This document shows, piece after piece, positions 23,294 through 34,586 of a DNA stretch of 64,000 nt (positions are counted from its first letter, which is position 1; each line of letters opens with the position of its first letter). A program made the translations under genes and the position numbers. Under the pieces are notes generated by a model. It did not search any database. It saw only the letters and a list, made by a program, of their open reading frames with translations, and was not told the DNA's origin. Source of the DNA: Chamaecrista fasciculata. Taxonomy: Eukaryota; Streptophyta; Magnoliopsida; Fabales; Fabaceae. Where the stretch lies: assembly GCA_003254925.1 (NCBI GenBank), contig QANZ01042729.1:247155-311154 (forward strand), read 5' to 3'.

Positions 23294-24686
23294 TATATTC
23301 GAGTGGAGAAAAGTAAATGAAGGATTAGGCCTCAGCCTAGTTACACGGATAATTCATCATCGATGTTGACTTATATTATTGTCAAGTGGCAACAGTAGCC
23401 ACATAATTTTCTGGACCATGATTTCACTCATCCAAAAATGAAGTCCTATTGCCCAAAATGAGAACCTTCAAAAGAGGAGATCAACAGAATTAGCAATGCA
23501 CAAGGAAAAATAAAATAAAAGTCAATTCCTGTTTTTGACGGAAACTAAACTATCCACCATAGATAATAATTTAATTTTTTTTTTCCTGATTTGTGATTGT
23601 GATACACATGAAATTAGCTGATAAAATTTGTTTTTTAAACAGGATATTCAATTTTATTAATTTGACATAAAGGTTTCTTCTTCTTTCTTTTTGTTGTAAA
23701 GAAAGTGAATAAATTACCTTCTCAACATTAATAATGAATAATGATGTACTCATTAGCATAAAATTGTCATGAAAAATGTAACAAAAAGAATGTTATGAAA
23801 AATATGACATTTTTTATGTCTGGAAAAAAAATTGCGGTTTTATCATTAAAGTTTTAAATGAAACATGTCACTTAAAAGTTTTCTTGATAAATGTATGTAT
23901 TGAGAAGTACATTTAATTGCACTTCTGAATCTAAACTCTAAAGTCTAAACCATAAATGTACCTTTCTTGAATTTTTTTCTTCATCATTAATCATAATGCA
24001 TTAAAGAATATACAGAATCTAATATCGATGATAGATCAAATTATGATGATCATACCAAAATTGGGGAGAAAAAAAGGAAGGGGCCAGGGAAGTGGTGTGC
24101 TGCTGTTGTCTGTACGCAAGATCATGGGGCTCTTCTGTAGCATGTGAATATATAGATGATATGATGATTGGATTTCGTCATTTCGATACCAAAGACCGTA
24201 TTTTCAAACTTTGTTCAAAGGGACACGTGTCGAATTTTCCGTCACCCTGCCAAATTTATATTTTCTGCTACAATTTTTCTTTACAAAATAATACATAATA
24301 CAATTCACTCTATTTTCTTGTATCTGCATAATTTCTACTTTCAATTCTACGTTAGAAATCGCGCGGATCTCAGCAGAATTGCCCTCATTTTTTTTTCTCT
24401 TTCTCGTCCTCGTTTATTTTCTCTCTTTTCCTTTTCTTTAAGATCACCTGCACCGTTCCCTTAATTTAGTACCTGAAAGATCTGATCTAGGGTTCTTGCT
24501 CTATTCCCAGCTCCAAATACGACCATCTCAAGAGAATTTCTCTCGTTTTGAAATAGAATCCTAATCGAAACACGCGATTTCGGTTCAGAGACATTGAAAT
24601 TCAACTGAAATTAATTTAGGACTCGTATTTATCTTCGTTCGGATCACTGTTTCGGTTTGTGAATGAGGGAATAGGAATTGGTTTTA
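23294..24686 (+). promoter_or_regulatory. Intergenic region and 5' leader of the PP2A B'' gene
   Basis: No gene is seen from 23294 to about 24300. The stretch from about 24360 to 24686 is pyrimidine-rich (TTTTCTCTTTCTCG tracts) and runs up to the start codon, as expected of a 5' UTR. The exact transcription start cannot be read. Confidence 0.45.
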
Positions 24687-27600
24687 ATGAACATGGAAGT
24701 CGTTAGTGATGTCGCGTCTTTGGACATCGAGTTGTTGCAGCTCCAAGAGGTGTCTGCTCTGGCCCTCAAGTCTAACCTGAATTTTGTCGAGAAGCTCTTC
24801 GAGCAGTGGCTGTCGCTTCCTGAAAGTAATCGAGTGGTAGGCTTCATTTCACATTCCTTACATTTGAAATCTGTAGCCTGAATTCTGTATGTTGAGAGTC
24901 TCATTAGCTTCCTTCTTTTCTATATGTTAGAATTTGCTTGATATTTTTGTTTTTGCAAAACTCCTATAAATAAGCGTACGGGTGATTAAGTGATTGGGAA
25001 CCAATTTCATGTTTCATGGGAGATATAGGGATCTCGGTTGTAACAGAACAATCATATAGATTACAATGGTGGAATCCACTGAGGTGGTATGTCAGATGCT
25101 AATTCATCATTAAGATTGAACACCATAGGTATTGCCAAAAGGAAACTAGCCATTTGTACTTAAATGCCTACTCCCCAACCCAAACACAGGACCTCTTTGT
25201 GATCCTTGGAGTATATGAAATGCAGTTAACAACGAGATGCCTTTTTATTCATCTTGATCCTGGCATACTTAATATTTTCTAGTTGATCGTTGAAGTGTTT
25301 GCAATTTTTTCTAGTGCCTCACTTGTTTAAGTGCGTAGGTAACATCATTGCTGAATGAAGCAAAGTTAGGTGTTCCCCTGAATGTCCCTGGAAATTGCTC
25401 TAGTCCAAATGCTACAAGTGGTACATTGCCTTCCATGTTTCCGGCTGGCACTGCACCACCTCTTTCTCCCAGAAGTACATCTGGTTCCCCTCGCATGGTG
25501 AAACAGAGAGTTGGTCCTTCTAATTTGAGTTCTCCTTTGAAAGTTGTAAGTGAACCACCGAAAGAGTTGATACTCCAGGTATGTTTCCTTAATATCATTC
25601 CTCTGTGACACTTTTCTATTGTACCTGGTCTGCTACATGTGTCTGTGTGGCGTACATCAGTACATGTGTTTTGGTTAAGTGCTATGTTAATATTCATAAT
25701 ATAAATACTTGTATGCTGGCAGTTCTACTTTCAAAATGGACGTCCACCACCAAAGGAACTGAAAGAACAATTCTTGTTGAGAGTGGATCAGTTATTCTAC
25801 GGTCACTCAGATGGGCTGCAAATGCAAGGTGAGATATAAAACATAATGTTGGTGATAGCTTGAAGACCCTGTTTGCTGCAACTGGGACAACAAGTGACTT
25901 TGAATGTTGTCAAATTTTAGCTTCTTCCATTCACCATTCTTGAATTTGGTTAAAAATTACTTGTTCTAACTATTGACAATAGCTAAAAAGTAACTAAAAG
26001 TCTTATTCTAACGTAATTTGATTTGTGCTACTTAGCACTGAGAATGGTGTTCTGCTTGTTTCCTTGATGTGTCAGAATTCAAATCAGTTACTCGGGATCT
26101 TTGCAAGCTGCCATCCTTTTTTTCAACATCTCTTTTCAAAAAGATTGATATCAATGGAACTGGTTTGGTGAAAAGGTGTGTACTTTAATTTATCCACCCT
26201 TGCATTCTATTGATGCCTGGAATGTAGTTATTCTTTATACAGAAGGGGTAATTTTAGTTATTCATGCTTTTCTTGCACTTTGAATGTGTTTTAACTCATT
26301 TTGTCTTCTTACTGGCAGTCTCTCATAGTGGGATTGGTTTTAATTCTTATTTCCTGGGTCATCAGTTATTATTGTTAATGCTGCTGAACCCTTTAATATT
26401 TATTTTCTTATAAGTATGGTTGGATCTTTAATTTTATATTTCTGTAGGGAAGAATTTGTTGATTATTGGATTAATGGCAACATGTTGACGATGGATATAG
26501 CAACTCAAGTATACAGAATTTTAAAGCAACCAGATCTCAATTATCTTACTCAGGTTTGACCATCTTGGCTGATGTACTATATTCATATCCATCTTTCTTA
26601 TTTAAGAACAACACTCTACTTCGTACCAGGACGACTTTAAACCTGTGCTTCGTGAGCTTTTGTCAACTCATCCTGGGCTGGAGTTCCTTCAGAGTACACC
26701 AGAGTTTCAAGAAAGATATGGTTTGTCTTTAGTCTTTGGCCATAACATTGCAATTATGGGTTTGTGTAACAGTAAATGATACTAAAATTCTGGGTCTTAG
26801 GTTTCTTTGAAAAAGAAATTCCTTATGACATCCTTTGAGACCTTCCCAAGATGTAGTCCCCCTTTTTTTTGTACACAATAATCTCCATTAGATGTTGCTA
26901 GTTTTAGAGATTAGATCAGATTAGAAATGAGGAAGCAAACAGCAAAGGTGTGGCTCAAAATTAAGTTGAAGCAATGCCAAATTTATGGGGTGAAGTTCAT
27001 GGGCTATTGGCCTCATTGTTCTATGTACACAATAGTGGACTATTAAGAGATCCAACAGCATAAATACGAGTCTGTTGAATAAAAGTGATGAGGTGTATAT
27101 TTGGTACCATTAGACAGGATTTATTAAAAAATGGCGCTCATGCTTGTGTTATCCTTTTCCCCCTAGTTTTTGTTAAGATTTGTTCTTTGAATTAAGATGT
27201 TGATAAATTCTAGCCAACAAATATAACTGTGTAATCCCAGTAATGTTTTCTTCATTTAGTCTAACCTCCTTTTGTGGGGCTTTTGTTTCTTACTCTACTT
27301 ATAGCATATTAGATATATTTGTTGAAAAAGTAGCACTTAATCTATCTGTATTCTAGGGGATATAGTTAAAACCTGATCAACTAAATTTTATGCTTGAAGT
27401 CTGGACATAAACTTGAGTCAATTTGTCATGGTTTCTGCTGTAATGCTGTTTTTCCTCTAAGGTGCAATATTCATGCCTTTTCATCTTTTCCACATTTCAG
27501 CTGAAACAGTAATATACAGAATATTTTACTACATAAATAGATCTGGGAATGGTCGTCTTACTCTGAGAGAGCTGAAGCGTGGGAACATAATTGATGCAAT

Positions 27601-29674
27601 GCTGCATGCCGATGAAGAAGAAGACATCAACAAGGTGTTGAGGTATTTAAGTTGTGTGGAAATTTCATCTCATTTAACTACACACGGACCTTTTCTTTTT
27701 TCTTATTTTCACTTGATCAAATATTCCTACATACTGTTTGTAGGTACTTCTCTTATGAGCATTTTTATGTTATATACTGCAAGTTTTGGGAGCTGGATAC
27801 AGATCATGATTTCTTGATAGACAAGGAGAACCTTATCAGATATGGTAACCATGCGCTTACCTACCGTATTGTGGATAGAATATTTTCTCAGGTTTGTGTA
27901 AATTGCACATTGCTTTTATCTTGAGACTAAACTCCTGCTATCTTCAGGGACAACCCACTTGCTTTCTATAAGTAAAAACCGTCTATTCTTTCATCTATAT
28001 GATTTATTAGATTTTTTATTATTATTATTTCTTTTGAAGATACGGATTCTTACCGGCTTCATTATAATCTCAGGTTCCAAGAAAGTTTACTAGCAAGGCT
28101 GAGGGAAAGATGGGATATGAAGATTTTGTTTACTTCATTCTATCTGAAGAGGATAAATCATCTGAGCCTAGTCTTGAATATTGGTATGTTTTTGGTCCTT
28201 TTGTTATTTGTTTTGTTTGGTGGTTTTTTCCCTCCTATATAAGATGTCATCAGATTAATGGGTGCAGGATTGCAATAATGAAGACGATGCATGGCTAGCT
28301 TAGGCATGTCTACAGCATGCTTTATCTAGCTTAAATGTGCATCCATTTTCTTGTCGGGTCTCTCACAGACAAAAAAGGGGAAAGCGGGAGAGGGGGGAAC
28401 TGGAGCAATATAATCCATCTATTACTAAATTAGATATTAGTAATTTAAAGCATGGTGCAAAAGAGAACAGCCCAGATTGGTAATCCTACCTTGGGAGGAT
28501 AGTGTAGCTTGTGCCTTTAGGAGCATAAGTTTGTTTATTGTAAGCATCTTGTACTAGAGTTATAGTTTGAGCGAGTGATAGCTTTTAGTTAGGAGCTAAC
28601 CGGTACAACTAAATTAAAGTGGAAAACAGACTATTCAGGTTTTGGATGCTAATCATATTACAAATGTTCAGTATGAGAAAAATGGAAGAAAACAGAGAGA
28701 GTTTTACAATTTTTCATTAGTTTCTTTTTTTAAGAAAAAAAATTCCAACCAGAGGTCAATGATCAAGGAGTTAAAAAAAATGTTTCATTTTCATTCCCTC
28801 TCCAAAGTATGAGCACACACTTGGGAAAAATGTTGGAAATTGTCATCTGTTTGATTTGCTCCTGATTTCTTCTAATAACAGCTGTGTTGATTGAGATTAA
28901 TTGTCATTATTAGGTTCAAATGCATAGATTTGGATGGAAATGGAGTTCTGACACGGAATGAGCTGCAATTTTTTTATGAGGAGCAATTGCACCGGATGGA
29001 GTGCATGGCCCAAGAACCTGTATTTTTTGAGGATATACTGTGCCAGATTATTGACATGATTAAACCTGAGGTTTTCTTTTCTCTCTTCTATCTTATTTGA
29101 TCTTCCTTTATTTTGTTTTTTGGAATTCTAAGGGTATTAGCAGATTATCTGCAAAAATGTTTACAAATCTAGCAAGCAGATTCCGTGGATTGTGTTAAAG
29201 CTGTGTTTTCCCTCTATGAAGTTGGTGTATCACCAATTAACTTATTTTATGTCTTCATTACTTATTTTATGGTGACAATTTTTCTCAAGTAAAATTCTTC
29301 TCCCTGCAGAATGAGAGCTATGTAACTCTGCGTGACCTGAAAGGCAGCAAACTCTCTGGAAGTGTTTTCAATATCCTGTTCAATCTAAATAAGTTCATGG
29401 CCTTCGAAACTCGGGACCCATTTTTGATTCGTCAGGTACATGAAACTGAAAGATTTGATTACATTAATGAAATTATCGAGTTAGTATGCTTGGGCCATTG
29501 TCGGTGACTGTTTTAATCTCTCTATTTGCACAGCAACGCGAGAATCCAACATTAACAGAGTGGGATCGCTTTGCTCATAGAGAATATATTAGGCTTTCAA
29601 TGGAAGAAGATGTAGAAGATGTCTCTAATGGAAGTGCTGAAGTCTGGGATGAATCACTTGAGGCTCCCTTCTGA
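24687..29674 (+). CDS. PP2A regulatory subunit B'' (PR72-like, EF-hand)
   Basis: This is a regulatory subunit of protein phosphatase 2A that binds the scaffold/catalytic core and directs substrate choice, with calcium-binding EF-hands. Twelve exons give 538 residues: 24687-24836, 25339-25578, 25723-25828, 26076-26175, 26448-26553, 26630-26720, 27501-27642, 27744-27891, 28074-28183, 28914-29070, 29310-29435 and 29534-29674. The Ser/Pro-rich N-terminus ([13 protein letters not shown]) is followed by [17 protein letters not shown] and EF-hand-like loops [24 protein letters not shown] and [12 protein letters not shown]. The last is a canonical loop. [15 protein letters not shown], ending in SLEYW, is a B''-family hallmark, and the end is [11 protein letters not shown]. 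This is not the TON2/FASS branch. Start is the first ATG (MNMEVVSD); a second lies two codons on. Intron 6 is about 780 bases. Confidence 0.96.
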
Positions 29675-30450
29675 GACTATGTAAGTGACTTAATTCTAAG
29701 CAACGATGGTACTTTATGTCAGTGAGCTAATATTATGTTGTCTTATGCCTTCCATGGCATGCATGCTCAGAATTCCAATTTGTGTTACTTTGCTCTTTCA
29801 AGATGCATTTCGAGAAGTCAGAAAGTTGAGATCTTTGTGCCTTCCTACACAATGTAGTGATTATTTCTTTCTTCATCAGCTTATTTTTATTTAAAAATAA
29901 TATTTCAGCTATGTTTGGTACTTTTTTTAAGCTTATACTGGTCTATGAATGCAGGGGTTATAAACAAATGATTGCCCCAGAAGTGTTGGAGAGGCCACTT
30001 TACAAAGACACCGAACTAAGGATGGGCTTTTAGGTGGATAGTGCCAACTCTCTGCCCAAAAAGAGGGAAATTGTGAGCTTCACCTTGAATTGTATTTTTT
30101 ACGGGCAAGCCGCACAACAGCAATATTTTGATCTTCTGCAGGTAGAGACAAACATGGGGCCGTTATCATGGCAAGTATCATTGCCTTGTACCAATGCCCA
30201 AGCAAGCCAGGTCGATTTTATTGGTAATGTTAAGTAGGCATGTTATTTGGGGCACCTAAGCTGTTAAAGATTATATATAGCCAGATGTTTTTTCCCTGCC
30301 TAAATATCAAATGGTTGGATTTTTTTCTTGGTTGTTTCAATGGTTTATTATTCTTCACTGCTAATGTTGCCCAACTTAGATGGATATTTGGCCAAGGAGA
30401 TTATAAATCAGTGAGTAAGAATTATATTGGTCACTTGTAATAAATTGGCG
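29675..30450 (+). other. 3' UTR of PP2A B'', probably with an intron
   Basis: Six bases after the stop is a good donor (GTAAGTGACT, 29681). An acceptor (ATGCAG) ends at 29954. A 3' UTR intron so close to the stop would not be expected to trigger nonsense-mediated decay. The transcript probably ends near 30450. No separate gene is seen. Confidence 0.45.
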
Positions 30451-30942
30451 ATGAAAGTGAAACTTTTAGGTTTGTGTGAGGAAAATGATTTCTATTGGGA
30501 GTATTTCCTATGCATACGGCCCAATAATCATCTTCATACCAGTGTTATAAGTTATGACACATTAACATTCCCACGGCTCGAGTGAAAGGATTGGGTTAAT
30601 TGTAATTTCGTCTCTGTTGATAGTTGATACGTCCAAAACTGATAAAAGCAGGCCATTTCCATCCTGACTCGAAAAAAAAATAGTTAGATATTCTAAGTTT
30701 CTAGTGTGGTTTTCGTTTTAACTTAAAATATTAAAATTTTAATGAAAGATTGTGTAAACAATGTTAATTCCATTTTAAATGTAAAAGTTCGTATTGAGTT
30801 TTATGTAATCATATTCAATGCTAATATTTCTAAAACAAACAACTTTTCTACTACTGGAAAGTCATTATTGTTAAATCTCCGGTGAATTAATTGAACAGAT
30901 ATTTGGGACCACATATTTTCCTTTCACTTTCTTAAAAAAAAA

Positions 30943-31186
30943 GGTCAAAACCCTATTTTAATCTATAATGTTTGTCCGAAGTTTCGTTATGGTTCCTAAA
31001 ATTTCTTTTATTCGGTTTTGATTCTCAAAGTTTTCAAAAAGTTCTACCCTAATCAGTTTTCGTACTCTTTTGTTAAAAAGAAAGAAAAAAAAGGAGAAAA
31101 CTGATTTTTATACTCTAATAATTATACTCTTTTGGGTTAAGGTCTTTTCCTTTTCATAGTAGAGATCAAAATGTAATAAAAAATAG
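30943..31186. mobile_element. Solo arm related to the long-TIR element at 5980-7308
   Basis: The series AAAACCCTATTTT, TTTTCAAAAAGTTC, AAGGTCTTTTCCTTTTCATA, GATCAAAATGTAATAAAAAA follows the same order as 6160-6365 in the left arm of the long-TIR element, with many changes. No partner arm is seen nearby. This is a degenerate relic. Confidence 0.45.
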
Positions 31187-31189
31187 GAT

Positions 31190-31696
31190 AAATTACACAG
31201 AAAATCCATGTGGTTTGGTCCATTTAAAGAAAGGGTCTGTGGTTTAAAAAGTGGCAAATAAGTGCAGTAATTTGCTCCGTTACAAAAAGGGTCACATGAG
31301 GTATGTGAAAATCCCTAATTTCTCTTCCATTGTGCAGAAATCAACCCTATCTCCACATCCGTGCAAACTCTATCTCTCATTCTCGCCATTTTCCTCCATT
31401 TTTGAACCCTAATCCTCAGAAATTAGGAATTGAGTATGTGAAAATGGGTCACGTGAGTTGCACATTGTTCNTCCTCCATTGTGCAGAAATCAAACCCGCC
31501 ATTTTCTTCCATTCTGGAACTCTAATTCTCATAAATTAGGGATTGAGTATATGGAAATGGGTCACGTGAGTTGCACATTGTTCTAATTTCGTTAGTTCTG
31601 GATGACAAATACCTCCTAGGACCCTTTTTGTTAACAGAGCAAGTCATATACTCTTATTTGTCATTTTTAAAATCACATGAACCTTCTGTGTAATTT
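31190..31696. mobile_element. Small TIR element with internal N-linked duplication
   Basis: The ends AAATTACACAG (31190-31200) and CTGTGTAATTT (31686-31696) are inverted, and similarity continues inward (CCATGTGGTTT against TCATGTGATTT). An N at 31471 separates two copies of a segment containing GGGTCACGTGAGTTGCACAT (31321-31470 and 31472-31583). The duplication is probably an assembly effect. Confidence 0.65.
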
Positions 31697-33298
31697 ACAC
31701 AATCAAAAAATATAAAAATTAAAATAGGATGAGATTTGTACTATTAATAAAATCAAAAANAAAATTTCCATTTTATATATATGAGAAATGAAGAGGATTT
31801 AAAAAGTTAAATTTAATTAGTTAGGTTTGACAATGACAATATAATCATTTTAGGTAGATTAAAATAATTTTATGGGGTTAAATTAATCTCACCTTTTAGT
31901 GTTGGGACTAAAAATTAAGCATTTTATGAAATTATATTTTTGAGACTAATTTAATAATCCGTATACTAAATACGTGATTAATTTATAACAAAGATGATAA
32001 TGTTGAGACTATTTTTTCAATACGTATATCCAACGGCTAATTATATCTGTAAAGANATATGTTTTGATTTTTAAATATTTATTAAAAATAAAAATTATTA
32101 CTTGTTTGTTTAAGGAGAAAGGATAAAGTAAAAGAACAAGAGGTGGAAAAAGCGGAAGGAATTTGATGTGCTGGCGTCGTACCTTACACTGTCCTGCACC
32201 CGTCGTACCTTACCACCCTTTCACCAATATTGAATTCAGATATCCTATCAAATATCCCAACTTCCCAATCAAGATTCAATATGCATTGCTGCTCTTTCAA
32301 TTAATAACATATATGTAATATATCCACAGCACTTTAGCTCCATATTTGTCTCTTCCCTTTTCCTTTACCCACACAAACAAACGACACCGTTGGATTAATG
32401 GATTCCAAATTTTGTTTATTATTTTTTTGAAAAAGAAAGAAAAGATGTGATGTGATCATAATGGTGGAGACAACATCTAGCTTTAGCTATCAAGTAGTCC
32501 CCCACTGTTTTGTCCTGATTCTTGGAAAGTATACCTTTTTCTCAAAAATAACGAAAGATTAGTAATTGGTGGGACACATGAAAGACCTCCATTCCCATAT
32601 TCCCAGTAATCACTAATTATATTACTCGGAACTACACTCTCCTATATATCTTCGTAAAATTACTTATCATATATCATATTTTATATACCATATCAATTCG
32701 TGAGTTAGTGAGTTGTGACCAAACTCTACCTTTTTTTTAGTTAATTATAGGTTCACCGTAAATGCGATATGTATTATAATTTTATGTTATTGGGGAAGTT
32801 TAGGATCCCCACTTTACTTGGATTTTCTAAGTATATCCCAAGGACGACGTTTTATTGGAATACTATTAAATTTATTCATTTATATTCCATTTCATTTTGC
32901 GTAATATGCATGGCAGCATGCTTAATTAATTAGCCATCACTAGCAAGGAAAATAATAATATGTCGCTAATTGCTGAGCGGTAACGCTAATACGAGGTTCT
33001 ATTAAAGAAAAACTAATGAAAAAAAAAAAACAAAGGTAGGCTCACTGGTATAACAATTAACAGATTAACAAAATAGCATTTAAGAAGGAATAGAGTTTAC
33101 CGGTTTACCGGTTAGTTACAGGCTCGCACTGGAAAGTGGAAACTGATCAAACGGAAGCAAAGAGAGAGAAATAGGAAGTTCCGTTTCCGTTATAGTGAAA
33201 AGTGAAGACGTGGTGAATCCTCAGTGATGATGTTTTCGTCACAAAGGATATTCGTATGATATTCCAATTACAATTCCAAATCAAATTCCGATTCTACC
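31697..33298. other. Intergenic and promoter region upstream of PPCK
   Basis: AT-rich, with two single Ns (31760, 32056) lacking obvious flanking copies. From about 33100 on it becomes the promoter/leader of PPCK. No gene is seen. Confidence 0.5.
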
Positions 33299-33652
33299 CC
33301 TGGCCCTCTCTCTCTCTCTTTTCTGTTTGTTCTGTATTTTTACTATTCTTTCTAATTCCTTTTCTGTTTCTGTTGTATAAAAAAAAATCAGAGAAAGTAA
33401 CGTCGCCGACGGTAGGTAAATCACGAAAAGCAAGAAACAAAGGAACGAACAAACAATCAATCAGAGAGAATGTGCGNCCTGGCCCTCTCTCTCTCTTTTC
33501 TGTTTGTTCTGTATTTTTACTATTCTTTCTAATTCCTTTTCTGTTTCTGTTGTATAAAAAAAATCAGAGAAAGTAACGTCGCCGACGGTAGGTAAATCAC
33601 GAAAAGCAAGAAACAAAGGAACGAACAAACAATCAATCAGAGAGAATGTGCG
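33299..33652 (+). repeat. N-linked duplication of the PPCK leader and start codon
   Basis: Bases 33299-33476 and 33478-33652 are almost identical (178 and 175 bases), joined by an N at 33477. Both contain the CT-rich leader and end in ATGTGCG, the first codons of PPCK. Only the second copy runs into the coding sequence. The upstream start would read into the N. It is probably one locus shown twice. Confidence 0.88.
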
Positions 33653-34586
33653 AGAGCGTGAAGAGCCATTACCAAGTGTGCGAGGAGATCGGGCGTGGGC
33701 GATTCGGCACCGTGTTCCGCTGCATCGATCCAATTTCTAAGGAATTTTATGCTTGCAAGGTCATCGATAAGCGCCTCCTCACCGATTCTACCGATCGTTC
33801 TTGCCTTGACAACGAAGCCAAATGCATGACCCTTTTGTCTCCCCACCCTAACATTCTTCAAATCTTCAATGTCATCGAAACCGATGATTTTTTGTCCATC
33901 GTCATCGAGCTCTGCAAACCCCTCTCCCTCTTCGATCGCATCATCGACCGTCCTTTGCCGGAGACACAGGCCGCTTCTATCATCAAACAACTCCTCGAAG
34001 CGCTCGCACATTGCCACCGTCTCGGCGTTGCTCATAGAGACATTAAACCTGACAATCTCTTGTTTGATTCCATGGATAATCTTAAGCTCGCCGACTTTGG
34101 CTCCGCTGAGTGGTTCGCTGAGGGAAGAAGCATGACTGGGGTGGTAGGAACGCCGTATTACGTCGCGCCTGAGGTTTTGCTGGGAAGAGAATACAACGAG
34201 AAAGTGGATGTTTGGAGTAGCGGAGTAATTTTGTACATCATGCTAGCTGGGATTCCACCCTTCTATGGCGAATCGGCGGGCGAGATATTCGAGGCTGTGG
34301 TGAGGGCTAATCTTAGGTTTCCTTCTAGGGTTTTCAGGTCGGTGTCTACCTCTGCTAAGGATCTTCTCCGGAAGATGATTTGTAGGGATGCTTCAAGGCG
34401 ATTCTCTGCAGAGCAAGCCTTGAGTAAGTCAATACTAATTAACTCCCTCGCCTCGCTATTTTATTTGTTTATTTATCATTTTACTATTTGAATTAATTTG
34501 ATGCTTACCGAACTATGTTTTACTTGTGTATAGGGCACCCGTGGATCCTGAGTGGTGGACAAAGAGACACCACTGATCTCACTTGA
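33646..34586 (+). CDS. PPCK: Phosphoenolpyruvate carboxylase kinase
   Basis: This Ser/Thr kinase phosphorylates the N-terminal serine of cytosolic PEP carboxylase and relieves malate inhibition. Two exons (33646-34423, 34534-34586) give 276 residues, the usual very short length: a bare kinase domain with no autoinhibitory or EF-hand tail. Visible motifs are the glycine loop GRGRFG (16-21), ATP-binding Lys 38 (YACKVIDK), catalytic HRDIKPDN (Asp 132), DFG (150-152) and the APE segment [13 protein letters not shown]. The intron near the 3' end, splitting Arg before HPWILSGGQ, is the characteristic PPCK intron. If retained, translation would add about 20 other residues and stop at 34491. The family is regulated mainly by transcript level. 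The annotated start is in the second of two duplicated leaders. Confidence 0.96.

Noticed and set aside
25311..25697. 128-residue minus-strand frame
   Set aside because: It is antisense to exon 2 of the PP2A B'' gene, whose plus-strand frame is strongly conserved.
33256..33576. 106-residue frame upstream of PPCK
   Set aside because: It spans the N and the duplicated leader; it is a product of the duplication.
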